In this document: positions 9,508 to 19,734 of the stretch, piece after piece | Numbering within the stretch: position 1 is the stretch's first letter | How the letters are laid out: the number at the start of each line of letters is the position of its first letter | Assembly (NCBI GenBank): GCA_902610175.1 | Contig: CACLUR010000004.1 | Coordinates: 1 to 64,000 of the forward strand | Direction: 5' to 3' | Source: an uncultured Alphaproteobacteria bacterium | GTDB lineage: Bacteria > Pseudomonadota > Alphaproteobacteria > HIMB59 | DNA length: 64,000 nucleotides | Notes under the pieces: model-generated | The model's database searches: none | Told to the model about the DNA's origin: nothing | The model's input: the letters and a program-made list of their open reading frames with translations, nothing else | Made by a program: the position numbers and the translations under genes

Positions 9508-11162
9508 ATCAAGGATATGTGTATTAACAATTCGGGTTTTAATGAAAAATTTCTATTATAAGTCTTTCTTGAAACTTCCTCTACTAATCCACTTAGTGAA
9601 TTTTCATCTATCTCCTCTTTAATAAACAGTATTTTATTTAGTAAGAGATCTTTAATTTCATCTTGAATTATTTCTTTATTGTAGGAAAAAGGGAAACCCT
9701 TATCAGATATTTGAAATTTAATAATATCAAATTGTTTATTCAGAATTAAATTAATACTAACTACACCATTATGGAGAATTTTTCCCCTTTCATTTATAAA
9801 ACTGTCCTCTTCAATAATTAGGTTTTGAACAACAGGTAGTTTTTTTATAACAAATTGATCAATTAACTTATGATTTTTATTTACTAAATCTAATTGGCAC
9901 AAATCTCCACTTAAAAGAAGATTAGTTTTTTCAATTTTTAAGCTTTTGGCTATTTCTAAATGTTTTTTTAAATGAAGATATTCTCCATGCATAGGAATTA
10001 AAGACTTAGGTTGAATAAAAGAGTAAAATTCTTTTATTTCATTTTTTCCTGGATGTCCTGAAACGTGAACAAATTCCTCTTCATCAGAGATAATATTTAA
10101 GCCTAAGTAACTAAAAGAATTTTTTAGATATGAAATTGATTTTTCGTTGCCAGGGATTTCTTTTGATGAAAAAATTATATTATCTTTTGCACTTAATTTA
10201 ATTTGATTATGTGTATTATTCGCAATCTTCCAAAGAGCAGAGTTTTTTTCACCTTGGCTACCTGTGCAAATTAAAAGAACTTTATCTTTATTATAATCCT
10301 GAAATTTTTTTTCGTTAAGTATTTCAAAATTTTCAATTAATTTTTCTTCTATGGCAGTATTAATAGCTCTTTTTATACTTCTACCTACAACAAATATTTT
10401 TTTATCATGCTTAATCGCATTTGAAATAATGGTTTTAAGTCTTGCGATATTTGAGGAAAAACAAGTAACAATAACTCTACCTTCAAGTTTATTAAATAAA
10501 TTATCAAATGATGGATCTAACTCAGACTCTGAGCGTGATATCTCGTTTACACCGGCGTTGGTTGAGTCTCCTATAAGTAAGTCGATATTTTCATCTTTTA
10601 ATAATTGATAATTTTTGTAATCAAAAGGTGAGCCAGTAACTGGATTTTTATCTATTTTCCAATCACCTGTATGATAAATATTTCCCTCCAAAGTTTTAAA
10701 AAATATACCAGTAGGATCGGGTATAGAGTGAGTTGTTGGAATTAGTTGAAATGAAAAGTTCTCAAACTCTACTTCTTGAAAGTCCTCAACTATTACAAAT
10801 TTTTTCTCAAAATCATTTTTTTTATTGAACTTATGTTTTATATAGGAAAAAGTAAATTGATTACAATAGATGGGAAAATCGATCTTATCAAAGTAATACT
10901 CTAATCCTCCAACATGATCTTCGTGTGCGTGAGTTAGTATCATTGCTTTAGGTTTAATTGATGTATTCAAAAAAATATACGGATCAGGAATAGTTATATC
11001 TACACCCGGAAGACTATCATCTGCAAATGAAATACCACCATCAACTATTATTTGTTCTCCTTTAAAAGAGTATAAATAGTTATTACCCCCTATTTCACCT
11101 ATTCCTCCAATGGGCAAAAAATAATTGTTTTTTTTATTATTTAATAATTCTAAGTTTTTCAT
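9504..11162 (-). CDS. rnj: Ribonuclease J family metallo-beta-lactamase nuclease
   Basis: This 552 aa protein has the metallo-beta-lactamase motif THAHEDH at aa 77-83, which binds two zinc ions, the further ligand region PTTHSIPDPTG, a beta-CASP domain (ICTGSQGE near its middle) and a C-terminal domain. RNase J acts as an endonuclease and 5' exonuclease in RNA decay and rRNA maturation. Length matches the family (about 555 aa). It overlaps coaX by 26 bp. Confidence 0.95.
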   Translation of the reverse strand: MKNLELLNNKKNNYFLPIGGIGEIGGNNYLYSFKGEQIIVDGGISFADDSLPGVDITIPDPYIFLNTSIKPKAMILTHAHEDHVGGLEYYFDKIDFPIYCNQFTFSYIKHKFNKKNDFEKKFVIVEDFQEVEFENFSFQLIPTTHSIPDPTGIFFKTLEGNIYHTGDWKIDKNPVTGSPFDYKNYQLLKDENIDLLIGDSTNAGVNEISRSESELDPSFDNLFNKLEGRVIVTCFSSNIARLKTIISNAIKHDKKIFVVGRSIKRAINTAIEEKLIENFEILNEKKFQDYNKDKVLLICTGSQGEKNSALWKIANNTHNQIKLSAKDNIIFSSKEIPGNEKSISYLKNSFSYLGLNIISDEEEFVHVSGHPGKNEIKEFYSFIQPKSLIPMHGEYLHLKKHLEIAKSLKIEKTNLLLSGDLCQLDLVNKNHKLIDQFVIKKLPVVQNLIIEEDSFINERGKILHNGVVSINLILNKQFDIIKFQISDKGFPFSYNKEIIQDEIKDLLLNKILFIKEEIDENSLSGLVEEVSRKTYNRNFSLKPELLIHISLI

Positions 11163-11895
11163 TTAAAAAAATATGATAAAAAAAAATACCTAAAAGAGTT
11201 AAATCTTCTCTATAAATAAAATTGGTTTTTTTATAGTTGATAGAGGTAGCATATCCACCAGTAAAAATCACTTTAAAATTTCTTTTGTAGGTAGTTTTAA
11301 TTAATTTTATGTAAGACTCTATCATTATTTTGTAACCCACATTAAATCCGGACATTAGAGCTTGATTAGTATTTTTACCTATGATGCCAGATTTATTTGA
11401 AAATTTCATATTCTTTATACCAGAAGCTAAAGATATTAGATTTTCGTAAGAGGTGGTAAGGCCAGGTAATATCACACCTCCATAATATTTCTTATTTATA
11501 ATAATATCTAATGTAGTGGCAGTGCCTAAATCAACTATGATAAAGAATTTAGATTTTGGATAAATATTTATAGCAGATAAAACATTAATAATTCTATCAT
11601 TACCTAGCTGGCGTAAATTAACTGTTTTATGAACTAAAAAAGATAATTTTTTTTTATTAATGAAAAATAAACGATTATGGAAGGGTTTTAAATTTTCAAT
11701 TATTACTTTGTCTACCTCTGAGACAACAGAGCAAATATAAATTTTAGTATGAGTTTTGAGTTTATTCTTAAAAAAAAGAGTGACTGATTTCAAATCTTCC
11801 TTTGAGTATCTAATTTGAGAGATTTTTTTTAAATTCTTATCAACAAATGATGAAAATTTTATAGATGTATTTCCAATATCAACTAATAAATTCAA
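11137..11895 (-). CDS. coaX: Type III pantothenate kinase
   Basis: CoaX phosphorylates pantothenate, the first step of coenzyme A synthesis. The 252 aa protein starts with LLVDIGNTSIKFS, the ASKHA-fold phosphate-1 loop. VDLGTATTLDI is the phosphate-2 loop, and LGNDRIINVLSA matches the family's G-x-D-R segment. It lies between birA and rnj as in other alphaproteobacteria, overlapping each (4 bp with birA, 26 bp with rnj). Confidence 0.95.
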   Translation of the reverse strand: MNLLVDIGNTSIKFSSFVDKNLKKISQIRYSKEDLKSVTLFFKNKLKTHTKIYICSVVSEVDKVIIENLKPFHNRLFFINKKKLSFLVHKTVNLRQLGNDRIINVLSAINIYPKSKFFIIVDLGTATTLDIIINKKYYGGVILPGLTTSYENLISLASGIKNMKFSNKSGIIGKNTNQALMSGFNVGYKIMIESYIKLIKTTYKRNFKVIFTGGYATSINYKKTNFIYREDLTLLGIFFYHIFLNEKLRIIK

Positions 11896-12578
11896 ACTAG
11901 CTCTCCAAAGAAAATATTTTTAGTTGCGTCATCTATTTTTATCTTTAAAGATAAATCTTCATTTACTTTTAATATTTCAAGAATATTTTTCCCAAAAATT
12001 GGATGATTTAATTTAAAGTCCCTTAGTATATTTTGATTAAGATATCTCACTAATTTCTTATTAGATATTTTTTTTGTTAAATTATGTTCAATAAAATCAA
12101 TAATTGTATTTGATAAATCGAGAATATTTGATTTTTCATTGATAATACTAAATAGAGAAACTGAATCGACTATTGGAGAATTGTTTATATTTATTCCTAT
12201 ACCCGTTTTTAGATATGATTTCTTACCTAAGATAGTTGATTTGACAACAACACCAACTATTTTTTTATTTTTATAAAACAAATCATTTGGCCACTTGTAA
12301 TCTAGGTTAATATTAAAATTAATTTTAAAAAATTTGTGAATTATGTAACAAATATAAAAGTTATTTCTTAAAGCATGTGAAGCTTTTAATTTTTGATTAA
12401 TTGTTAAATAAATATTACCTATAGGGCTTAACCATTTTTTTTTACCCCTTCCAGTGCCTTTAATTTGCCTAAAAGATTGGATATATAAATTATTATTTTT
12501 TAAAATTTTTTTATAATTATTAAAGCCGATAATTTCATCTTGTGTAGAATTAATTGAGTCAAAGATAACTTTATACAA
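11892..12578 (-). CDS. birA: Biotin--[acetyl-CoA-carboxylase] ligase
   Basis: This enzyme attaches biotin to carrier proteins. The 228 aa sequence consists of the catalytic domain alone: DSINSTQDE near the N-terminus, the biotinyl-AMP loop GTGRGKKKWLSP, and YKWPNDLFYKNKKIVGVVV. It lacks the N-terminal DNA-binding domain of E. coli BirA, so it should not act as a repressor. It follows nuoN with a 3 bp gap, the usual alphaproteobacterial position. Confidence 0.95.
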   Translation of the reverse strand: MYKVIFDSINSTQDEIIGFNNYKKILKNNNLYIQSFRQIKGTGRGKKKWLSPIGNIYLTINQKLKASHALRNNFYICYIIHKFFKINFNINLDYKWPNDLFYKNKKIVGVVVKSTILGKKSYLKTGIGININNSPIVDSVSLFSIINEKSNILDLSNTIIDFIEHNLTKKISNKKLVRYLNQNILRDFKLNHPIFGKNILEILKVNEDLSLKIKIDDATKNIFFGELV

Positions 12579-12581
12579 TTT

Positions 12582-13970
12582 TTATTTGAAAAGATTATCT
12601 ACTAAGTTAATTAAAGGGTCTGGATAGATGAAATATAAAGTTATAATTAATCCAGATGATATAAATATAACTTTGCCTGTTTTGTTATTATCATCTAGTA
12701 ACTCTATTTCTGATTTATTGAAAAACATATTCTTAATAATTGTTAAGTAATAGAATGCAGCAATCACTGAACTTAAAACAGCAATAATTGATAATAAAAT
12801 AAATCCATCGTTTATAGAAGCTGAAAGAATGAAGAACTTTGCGAAGAACCCTGCAAAAGGTGGTATTCCCGCGAGAGAAAAGAAAAACACCAACATGCTT
12901 ATGGATTTTGAATTTGAGGTAAATCTTAAACCATTAAGTTGGGATATTTTTATAAATTCCCCATCTACAGTTCTCAAGTTCAGTAAAACAGCAAAAATAC
13001 CAAACGTAGTAATCAGATAAATAATCAAGTAAAAAAATAATGTACCCTCAGACATAAATTGATAACTCATTATTCCTAGAAGCATAAAACCAATGTGGTT
13101 GATAGAGCTGAAGGCTAGAAGTCTTTTTATAACTTTTTGTGTAATGGCTCCATAAACTCCTACTAATAAGGAAATAGCACACACCATTTGAAAAATGTAA
13201 TTGAGAGATTTGATATCAGAAATGTTAAGTTCTTGATAAACCCTGAATAAAAATATTAATGATGCAAATTTAGGTAAAGTTGCAAAAAAGAGTGTAGATA
13301 TAGTTGGAGATCCTTCATACACATCAGGTGTCCAAATATGAAATGGAGCAGCGGAAACTTTAAAAAATAAAGAAATAAGAACTAATGATAATCCTATTTC
13401 GCTTATTGCAGTGAAATTATCCAAGTTTTGTATATTAAAAGACCCAGTATCGTAATAAATCATTGAAATACCAAATAAAAGAAATCCTGATGATAAAGCA
13501 CCAAGAGAAAAATATTTTATACCTGCTTCATTTGAAGATAAATTCTTAGTATTGAAAGCAGCCATCAAATACAAGGATAAAGATTGTAGCTCTAAACCAA
13601 TAAAAGCTGTTAAAAAATTATTACTAGAAATAAGAACAAATGAGCCAAGAATAGCAAAGAGTAAAAATAACACATATTCGTATCTATATAAATTTTCATT
13701 CTTCAAGGGTCTTTTTAACAGTAAAATGAATACGACTGAGCCAATAGATAAAATAATCTTAGATAAAACAAATAAATTAATTGTATTAAGTGACATTTGT
13801 GTTGAGCTATAAAAATCTTTTCCATAATTCAAAAGTAAAATACTCAACAAAATGAAACCTAAAGTATTTAAAGATATAGCCCTGTCCTTATTAAATAATC
13901 CAAAACATAAAGTTATTAAAATCAAAGATAAGATAAAAATTTCTGGTATGAATTGAAATAAATTAATCAT
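12582..13970 (-). CDS. nuoN: NADH-quinone oxidoreductase subunit N
   Basis: This 462 aa antiporter-like membrane subunit of complex I has about 14 hydrophobic helices. FSSINHIGFMLLG carries the conserved transmembrane region with its channel-lining residues, and SLAGIPPFAGFFAKF is the NuoN signature. It is one of three proton-translocating subunits with NuoL and NuoM. It shares its start base with the end of nuoM and closes the nuo cluster. Confidence 0.97.
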   Translation of the reverse strand: MINLFQFIPEIFILSLILITLCFGLFNKDRAISLNTLGFILLSILLLNYGKDFYSSTQMSLNTINLFVLSKIILSIGSVVFILLLKRPLKNENLYRYEYVLFLLFAILGSFVLISSNNFLTAFIGLELQSLSLYLMAAFNTKNLSSNEAGIKYFSLGALSSGFLLFGISMIYYDTGSFNIQNLDNFTAISEIGLSLVLISLFFKVSAAPFHIWTPDVYEGSPTISTLFFATLPKFASLIFLFRVYQELNISDIKSLNYIFQMVCAISLLVGVYGAITQKVIKRLLAFSSINHIGFMLLGIMSYQFMSEGTLFFYLIIYLITTFGIFAVLLNLRTVDGEFIKISQLNGLRFTSNSKSISMLVFFFSLAGIPPFAGFFAKFFILSASINDGFILLSIIAVLSSVIAAFYYLTIIKNMFFNKSEIELLDDNNKTGKVIFISSGLIITLYFIYPDPLINLVDNLFK

Positions 13971-15424
13971 TATATAATGCTTAAGGAAATACTCTTATTA
14001 ATCATTTCAAATAAAAGTTTTGGATAAATTCCTAAAAGCATTGTGAGAAATGCTAAACAGGAGAAGTAGAAAATTTCAATATTTGTTAAATCAGCTAATT
14101 GCTTAATGTCTGATTTTAAATCTCCGAAATTAATATTTTTGTATAACAAGAGCATGTATGAAGCTCCTAAGATTACTCCAATAGCGGTAAAAAAAGTAAG
14201 ATAAACACTAACACTTATAGTTGACATTATAACTAAGAACTCCCCAACAAAACCACTAGTTCCAGGAAGACCCACAGATGAGAGCATAAAAACCATAAAA
14301 AAGAATGAATATTTAGGCATTACATTTGTTACACCACTATAATCAGATATCATTCTGGTGTGATGTCTTTCGTATACCACACCAACTATTAAAAATAATG
14401 CTGCAGAAACAATTCCATGACTTATCATCTGAAAATACGCACCATTGACTCCATCTTGAGTTAAAGTGAAAATGCCAATGGTGACAAATCCCATATGAGC
14501 AACAGAGGAATAGGCAATCATTTTTTTCATATCTAGTTGTCTTAGAGCTACGATTGAAGTGTAAACAATAGCTACACAACTTAGTGCAAAAATCATTGGT
14601 TGAAAATAAATTGAGGCATACTCAAAAAAAGGTAAAGATAGTCTTATAAAACCGTATGCCCCTAATTTAAGAAGCACACCAGCCAAAATTACTGATCCAC
14701 TCGTGGGCGCTTGAACGTGTGCATCAGGTAACCATGTATGAAAAGGAAACATTGGTACTTTTACTGCAAAAGATGCAAAAAAACATAAAAAGAGAACCAA
14801 CTCAATTTGCTGATCAAATGTAAAGTCCGAAATTAACTCAATATTGCCTGATTTCACTCTAGAAATAATATAAATAATCGCAAGTAACATTAAAACAGAT
14901 CCTGCTAATGTGTAGAGAAAGAATTTGAAGGTAGCATAAAGTCTGTTTTCACCTCCCCAAATTCCAATTATCAAAAACATTGGAATTAAAACAGCTTCAA
15001 AGAAAACGTAAAAAATTACAAGATCGATACTAACAAATACTCCTATAATAAAACTCTCAAGCAATAAAAAATAAATAACAAATTCTTTGGCTCTATTTTG
15101 AATAGAGTTAATAGAACACAATAAACAAATAGGGACTAAGAATGTAGTCAGTAATATAAGTGGTATTGAAACACCATCAACTCCGACATAGTAATTTATA
15201 TCAAACTTATCAAACCAAGTATGAAACTCTATAAATTGATAACCATTTTTTGATTTATCATAAAAAATTGGTAATAATAAACTAAGAAAAAATTCACCTG
15301 TTGTTATCCATAAACCTGATAGAAAAATAGTTTTATTTTTAAGTTGCGTGCTACTTGAAAGTGAGAGTGTTAATGCTCCTATAATAGGTGTTAGAATTAA
15401 CAGTGATAATATTGGGAAACTCAT
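13970..15424 (-). CDS. nuoM: NADH-quinone oxidoreductase subunit M
   Basis: This 484 aa antiporter-like subunit of complex I has about 14 membrane segments. FPFHTWLPDAHVQAPTSGSV and IAYSSVAHMGFVTIG are the conserved transmembrane segments that carry the channel lysines and glutamates of NuoM. GLPGTSGFVGEF is a further family signature. It is spaced 1 bp from nuoL and touches nuoN, in the order L-M-N. Confidence 0.98.
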   Translation of the reverse strand: MSFPILSLLILTPIIGALTLSLSSSTQLKNKTIFLSGLWITTGEFFLSLLLPIFYDKSKNGYQFIEFHTWFDKFDINYYVGVDGVSIPLILLTTFLVPICLLCSINSIQNRAKEFVIYFLLLESFIIGVFVSIDLVIFYVFFEAVLIPMFLIIGIWGGENRLYATFKFFLYTLAGSVLMLLAIIYIISRVKSGNIELISDFTFDQQIELVLFLCFFASFAVKVPMFPFHTWLPDAHVQAPTSGSVILAGVLLKLGAYGFIRLSLPFFEYASIYFQPMIFALSCVAIVYTSIVALRQLDMKKMIAYSSVAHMGFVTIGIFTLTQDGVNGAYFQMISHGIVSAALFLIVGVVYERHHTRMISDYSGVTNVMPKYSFFFMVFMLSSVGLPGTSGFVGEFLVIMSTISVSVYLTFFTAIGVILGASYMLLLYKNINFGDLKSDIKQLADLTNIEIFYFSCLAFLTMLLGIYPKLLFEMINKSISLSII

Positions 15425-15425
15425 C

Positions 15426-17342
15426 TTAGGTTATGGATAAATAAAAAATGATAGTTATAAAGAGTGTAAAACCTGAAATTATTATAAAAGTGTAATCGAA
15501 AATATACCCTGTTTGTATCCTTTTAAATGCTTTTGAAATAGTGGAAACTATTGAGGCACTTCCGTTTGGTAAATACTTATCAATTATACCTTGGTCTATT
15601 TTAGTCCATAAAAACTTTCCTAAATTGTAAAGTGGTAAAACAAAAATTTTGTTATAAATTTCATCAAAATACCATTTGTTCAAAATAAAATTATAGATTG
15701 AGTGAAAACGTTTTTTTAAGTCAGCAAGTTTATTTAAATTATAACCATAGTAATAAACTGCCAGCCCTACACCAAAAGCTACCAAAGATTTTGATAAAAT
15801 TGGATAAAATGACGAGTAATATTGCTTATCTTGACTAAAAAATATTATTCCGTTCCAGAAATTTTTTGAATTATATCCCGCTAACAAATCGTTTAGGAAG
15901 AAGCCTGCTAGAATTGCTCCTACAGAAAGGAATAATAATGGAACTAACATAAAAGGACCAGATTCATGAATTTTTTCATAATCATAAGATCCATTATAAT
16001 TTCCATGAAACACCTTAAATAGGAGCCTGAAAGAGTAAAATGCGGTCATGGCAGAGACTATAGCTAAAATTACATAAACTAATGGGCCTAAACTAATTAA
16101 GTTAAATGATGAACTTAAAATTAGATCTTTTGAAAAGTAACCTGATGAATATGGAAAACCTATAATAGCTAGTGTACCTATCCACATCATTACTGCGGTG
16201 ATTTTCATCTTTGAAAAAAGATTTCCCATTTTATCCATATCTTGCTCATCGTGAACACCATGAATAACAGACCCTGAAGATAAAAAAAGTAATGCCTTAA
16301 AATAACCATGTGTTATTAAATGAAAAATTGCGATATTAAATGCGCCTAAACCACAAGCCACAAACATGAAACCTAACTGACTACAAGTTGAATAAGCTAT
16401 TACCTTTTTTATATCTTTTTGAAAAAAGCCCACTGATGCAGCGAAGAATGCTGTTAATAGACCTATTATTAAAACAAAAGTCATTATGAAGTCAGACATG
16501 ACCATTAATTCTGAAAACCTTACAGTCAAGAAAACACCAGCTGTTACCATAGTTGCTGCATGAATTAATGCTGAGACAGGCGTGGGTCCCTCCATAGCAT
16601 CAGGTAACCATGTATGAAAGCCAAACTGAGCAGATTTTCCCATAGCACCTATGAAAAGGAAGAAACAAGAAAAAATTAAAGCATTAATTTCAAATCCTAA
16701 AAAATTAATTTGATAGTTAAATAATTTCTCTTTCCCTGCAATTATTTCATTAATAGATAATGTGTCTAAAAATATATAGAGAGTTGCAATACCGATGAGA
16801 AATCCAAAATCTGCAACTCTGTTTACTAAAAAAGCTTTCATAGCAGCTAAATTTGCAGACTTCTTATGATGCCAGAAACCTATCAATAAATAAGAGGCTA
16901 GACCAACACCCTCCCATCCAAAAAATAATTGAATTAAATTATCACTTACAACTAACGCAACCATACAAAAGGTAAATAGACTCAAATAAGTCATGAACCT
17001 TACTTTTGAGTTATCATGAGACATGTACTCAATTGAATAAATATGAACCAATGCAGAGACTGTGAGAACAAGTGTTAACATCAAAAGAGTAAGAGAATTA
17101 ACAGAAATTCCCCAATTAAAGAACTGACCAGAAACAAAAAACCACTCTAGGACAGGAATTATAATTTCAGACGAAGAAGAACTAGAAAAACTGATAAATA
17201 AGAACCAACTTAAAATAGCTGCTATAGATATTAAAGTAGAAGAGAAATATTGTGCAGTTTTTTCACCTAATAACACTCCAAAAGGATATGTAAAAATGGT
17301 TGAAATTAGAGGAAGAAAAAAAATTAATTTATAGCTTAACAT
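15426..17342 (-). CDS. nuoL: NADH-quinone oxidoreductase subunit L
   Basis: This 638 aa subunit is the distal antiporter-like part of complex I, with a C-terminal lateral helix expected after about aa 500. FGFHTWLPDAMEGPTPVSAL and IAYSTCSQLGFMFVA are diagnostic. FGWEGVGLASYLLIG lies earlier in the protein. Its start base coincides with the end of nuoK. Length is in the normal range for alphaproteobacteria. Confidence 0.98.
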   Translation of the reverse strand: MLSYKLIFFLPLISTIFTYPFGVLLGEKTAQYFSSTLISIAAILSWFLFISFSSSSSSEIIIPVLEWFFVSGQFFNWGISVNSLTLLMLTLVLTVSALVHIYSIEYMSHDNSKVRFMTYLSLFTFCMVALVVSDNLIQLFFGWEGVGLASYLLIGFWHHKKSANLAAMKAFLVNRVADFGFLIGIATLYIFLDTLSINEIIAGKEKLFNYQINFLGFEINALIFSCFFLFIGAMGKSAQFGFHTWLPDAMEGPTPVSALIHAATMVTAGVFLTVRFSELMVMSDFIMTFVLIIGLLTAFFAASVGFFQKDIKKVIAYSTCSQLGFMFVACGLGAFNIAIFHLITHGYFKALLFLSSGSVIHGVHDEQDMDKMGNLFSKMKITAVMMWIGTLAIIGFPYSSGYFSKDLILSSSFNLISLGPLVYVILAIVSAMTAFYSFRLLFKVFHGNYNGSYDYEKIHESGPFMLVPLLFLSVGAILAGFFLNDLLAGYNSKNFWNGIIFFSQDKQYYSSFYPILSKSLVAFGVGLAVYYYGYNLNKLADLKKRFHSIYNFILNKWYFDEIYNKIFVLPLYNLGKFLWTKIDQGIIDKYLPNGSASIVSTISKAFKRIQTGYIFDYTFIIISGFTLFITIIFYLSIT

Positions 17343-17653
17343 TAATCTTTTAGTTGATTGATTTGAGTAATATCAATCTCTCCCTTATTTCTGAAATAAA
17401 TAACCAATATAGCTAAGCCAATGGCTGCTTCTGCAGCGGCAATAGTTAGAATAAAAATGGAGAATACCTGACCATTAATATCATTTAAGAAAACCGAAGC
17501 TGATACAAAATTAATATTTGCAGCCAATAATATGATTTCAATACACATTAAAATTAGGATCATATTTCTTCTGTTTAGAAATAATCCGAAGCATCCAATA
17601 ATAAAAACAATTAAAGAAAGTATGAAGAAATGATTATACGTAAGGCTAGTCAT
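17342..17653 (-). CDS. nuoK: NADH-quinone oxidoreductase subunit K
   Basis: This is a three-helix complex I subunit. The second helix LMCIEIILLAANINF carries the conserved Glu needed for proton transfer, and IFILTIAAAEAAIGLAI has the second Glu. I start it at the ATG at 17653 (MTSLTYNHF), not the in-frame ATG at 17668. The 17653 start has GAAGG about 8 bases upstream and gives 103 aa, the family length, with 8 bp overlap with nuoJ. Confidence 0.96.
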   Translation of the reverse strand: MTSLTYNHFFILSLIVFIIGCFGLFLNRRNMILILMCIEIILLAANINFVSASVFLNDINGQVFSIFILTIAAAEAAIGLAILVIYFRNKGEIDITQINQLKD

Positions 17654-18245
17654 CTTTAATACCTTCACCAGACTTAATTTTTAATAGTTTTACTCTATCT
17701 TCGGCTGTAGTTGAGTTTTGACTTTCTATGTTTTGTCTTTTAATGGTTGGTCTATACACATGTGTTAAAACAATTGCACCAATCATGGCAAGTAACAAAA
17801 CGATACCACTTAACTGAAAATCGATAAAATACTCTGTGTAAAGAACATCTCCAATTTGCTCAGTATTATTTTTAGACCTAATGAAGGTATCTAAATTATC
17901 TTTTGAAGTTTTAAATACAGTTAAATAAATTATTTCAGCTAAAATTATGCCAGCAAAAAGTAATGCAAGGGGTATATATCTTTTTATATTAAACATTAAA
18001 GTTGTGATTTGAATATCAAGCATCATCACAACAAAAAGAAATAGTATAGCTACTGCTCCTATATAAACAATCGCAAGAATAATACCAACGAACTCTGCGC
18101 CAATAAGAATAAATAGAAAAGTAGAATTTAGAAACGCAAGTACAAGAAAAAGTACAGAGTTAACTGGGTTTTTTGAAAATATTACAAATATACATGTGGT
18201 GATCAAAAATGCTGCAAACAAAAAAAAAGAGCCAACAAGGAACAT
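17646..18245 (-). CDS. nuoJ: NADH-quinone oxidoreductase subunit J
   Basis: This 199 aa, five-helix membrane subunit of complex I lines the quinone-proximal proton route. The helix IVYIGAVAILFLFVVMML is the conserved third transmembrane segment with the pi-bulge. The start overlaps the nuoI stop by one base. The C-terminal tail (about aa 165-199) is hydrophilic and charged, as usual. Confidence 0.97.
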   Translation of the reverse strand: MFLVGSFFLFAAFLITTCIFVIFSKNPVNSVLFLVLAFLNSTFLFILIGAEFVGIILAIVYIGAVAILFLFVVMMLDIQITTLMFNIKRYIPLALLFAGIILAEIIYLTVFKTSKDNLDTFIRSKNNTEQIGDVLYTEYFIDFQLSGIVLLLAMIGAIVLTHVYRPTIKRQNIESQNSTTAEDRVKLLKIKSGEGIKDD

Positions 18246-18733
18246 TATCTATATTTACTGTCCCTTTTTAGATTTTCGCTAATTTGTTTTTCCCAAATAT
18301 CTCCGTTTCGTAAAAGCTTTTCCTTGTCATAAAGTAATTCTTCTCTTGTTTCAGTTGCGTATTCAAAATTGGGTCCTTCAACAATTGCATCTACTGGGCA
18401 CGCCTCTTCGCATAAACCACAATAAATACACTTAGTCATATCAATGTCATATCGGGTAGTTCTTCTACTTCCGTCAGGTTTTGGTTCTGCTTCAATAGTT
18501 ATTGCTTGAGCAGGGCAAACTGCTTCACATAACTTACATGCAATACATCTTTCCTCACCATTTGGATATCTTCTCAAAGCATGTTCTCCCCTGAAGCGAG
18601 GACTAATAGGGCCTTTTTGATTAGGGTAATTAAGAGTGACTTTTGGCTTAAAAAAATAAGTTATCGTTAATTTCAAACCTTTCATTAATTCGAAAAGGGT
18701 AAAGGATTTAATGTATTTAATTAGTGTTGTCAT
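18245..18733 (-). CDS. nuoI: NADH-quinone oxidoreductase subunit I (two 4Fe-4S clusters)
   Basis: This 162 aa peripheral-arm subunit passes electrons through clusters N6a and N6b. Two ferredoxin motifs are visible: [16 protein letters not shown] and [16 protein letters not shown]. Around the first, [18 protein letters not shown] is typical of NuoI. It sits between nuoH (2 bp gap) and nuoJ (one base overlap). Confidence 0.98.
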   Translation of the reverse strand: MTTLIKYIKSFTLFELMKGLKLTITYFFKPKVTLNYPNQKGPISPRFRGEHALRRYPNGEERCIACKLCEAVCPAQAITIEAEPKPDGSRRTTRYDIDMTKCIYCGLCEEACPVDAIVEGPNFEYATETREELLYDKEKLLRNGDIWEKQISENLKRDSKYR

Positions 18734-18735
18734 TG

Positions 18736-19734
18736 TTAGTTAGGTAATAGTCCAAAGTAAAATAAAAATGCTGATGTAATTACTACCCAAATTAAAGTAA
18801 AAGGTAGAAAGATTTTCCAACCAAGTCGCATAAGTTGGTCATATCTATATCTTGGAAAAGTTGCTCTGACCCATAAAAACACGAAAAGAATTAAAAATAC
18901 TTTAATTACAAACCAGAATATTCCAGGTATTGCGTTTAAAGGGAATATATCTATTGGTGGGTACCAACCACCTAAAAATAGAATTACAGTTAATGAACTC
19001 ATTAAAATCATATTGGCGTATTCTGCTAAAAAAAATAAGCCAAATGATATTGATGAGTATTCAGTAAAAAAACCTGCAACTAATGTGGCTTCATCTTCAG
19101 GCAAATCAAATGGGAGTCTATTTGTTTCAGCTAATGCTGAAATTATAAATATAACAAACATAGGTAATAGTGGTATGGCAAACCACATATTCTTTTGGCT
19201 CTCTACAATATCAATTAAATTTAATGAGCCGACACAAATTAAGACTGTTATAATTACAAACCCTATTGATACTTCATAAGAAATCATCTGAGCTGCTGAT
19301 CTCAATGCCCCTAAAAATGGATACTTAGAATTACTGGCCCAACCAGCAATAATGACCCCATAAACACCAAACGATGACACAGCGAACAAATATAGAATAC
19401 CTATATTTATATTTGCTATAACATAAGTAGAGCTAATTGGGATAACAGCCCAAGCTATTAAACTTAATATCAAAGTAAGCATAGGCGCAAAGATAAAGAG
19501 GAACTTGTTTGAGCTAGATGGAAGTAAATTCTCCTTAGTGAGTAATTTTAAGACATCAGCAAAACTCTGTAGTATTCCGAATGGTCCAACAACGTTAGGG
19601 CCTTTTCTTAATTGCACAGCACCAAGCACTTTTCTTTCTAAGTAAACTAATAGTGCAACAGAAACTAGGACAGGGACAACGAAACTAAATATTTTTAAAA
19701 TACCAATTGTTAACTCAAAAGATAAACTTGTCAT
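18736..19734 (-). CDS. nuoH: NADH-quinone oxidoreductase subunit H
   Basis: This 332 aa membrane subunit forms much of the quinone chamber of complex [21 protein letters not shown] near the N-terminus, [20 protein letters not shown] in the middle and [15 protein letters not shown] near the C-terminus are the three classic NuoH signatures. About eight membrane helices are predicted. Its first base is shared with the nuoG stop. Confidence 0.98.
   Translation of the reverse strand: MTSLSFELTIGILKIFSFVVPVLVSVALLVYLERKVLGAVQLRKGPNVVGPFGILQSFADVLKLLTKENLLPSSSNKFLFIFAPMLTLILSLIAWAVIPISSTYVIANINIGILYLFAVSSFGVYGVIIAGWASNSKYPFLGALRSAAQMISYEVSIGFVIITVLICVGSLNLIDIVESQKNMWFAIPLLPMFVIFIISALAETNRLPFDLPEDEATLVAGFFTEYSSISFGLFFLAEYANMILMSSLTVILFLGGWYPPIDIFPLNAIPGIFWFVIKVFLILFVFLWVRATFPRYRYDQLMRLGWKIFLPFTLIWVVITSAFLFYFGLLPN

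Noticed and set aside
17654-17668. Longer NuoK start at 17668
   Set aside because: It adds five residues inside nuoJ. The ATG at 17653 has a better ribosome site and matches the family length.
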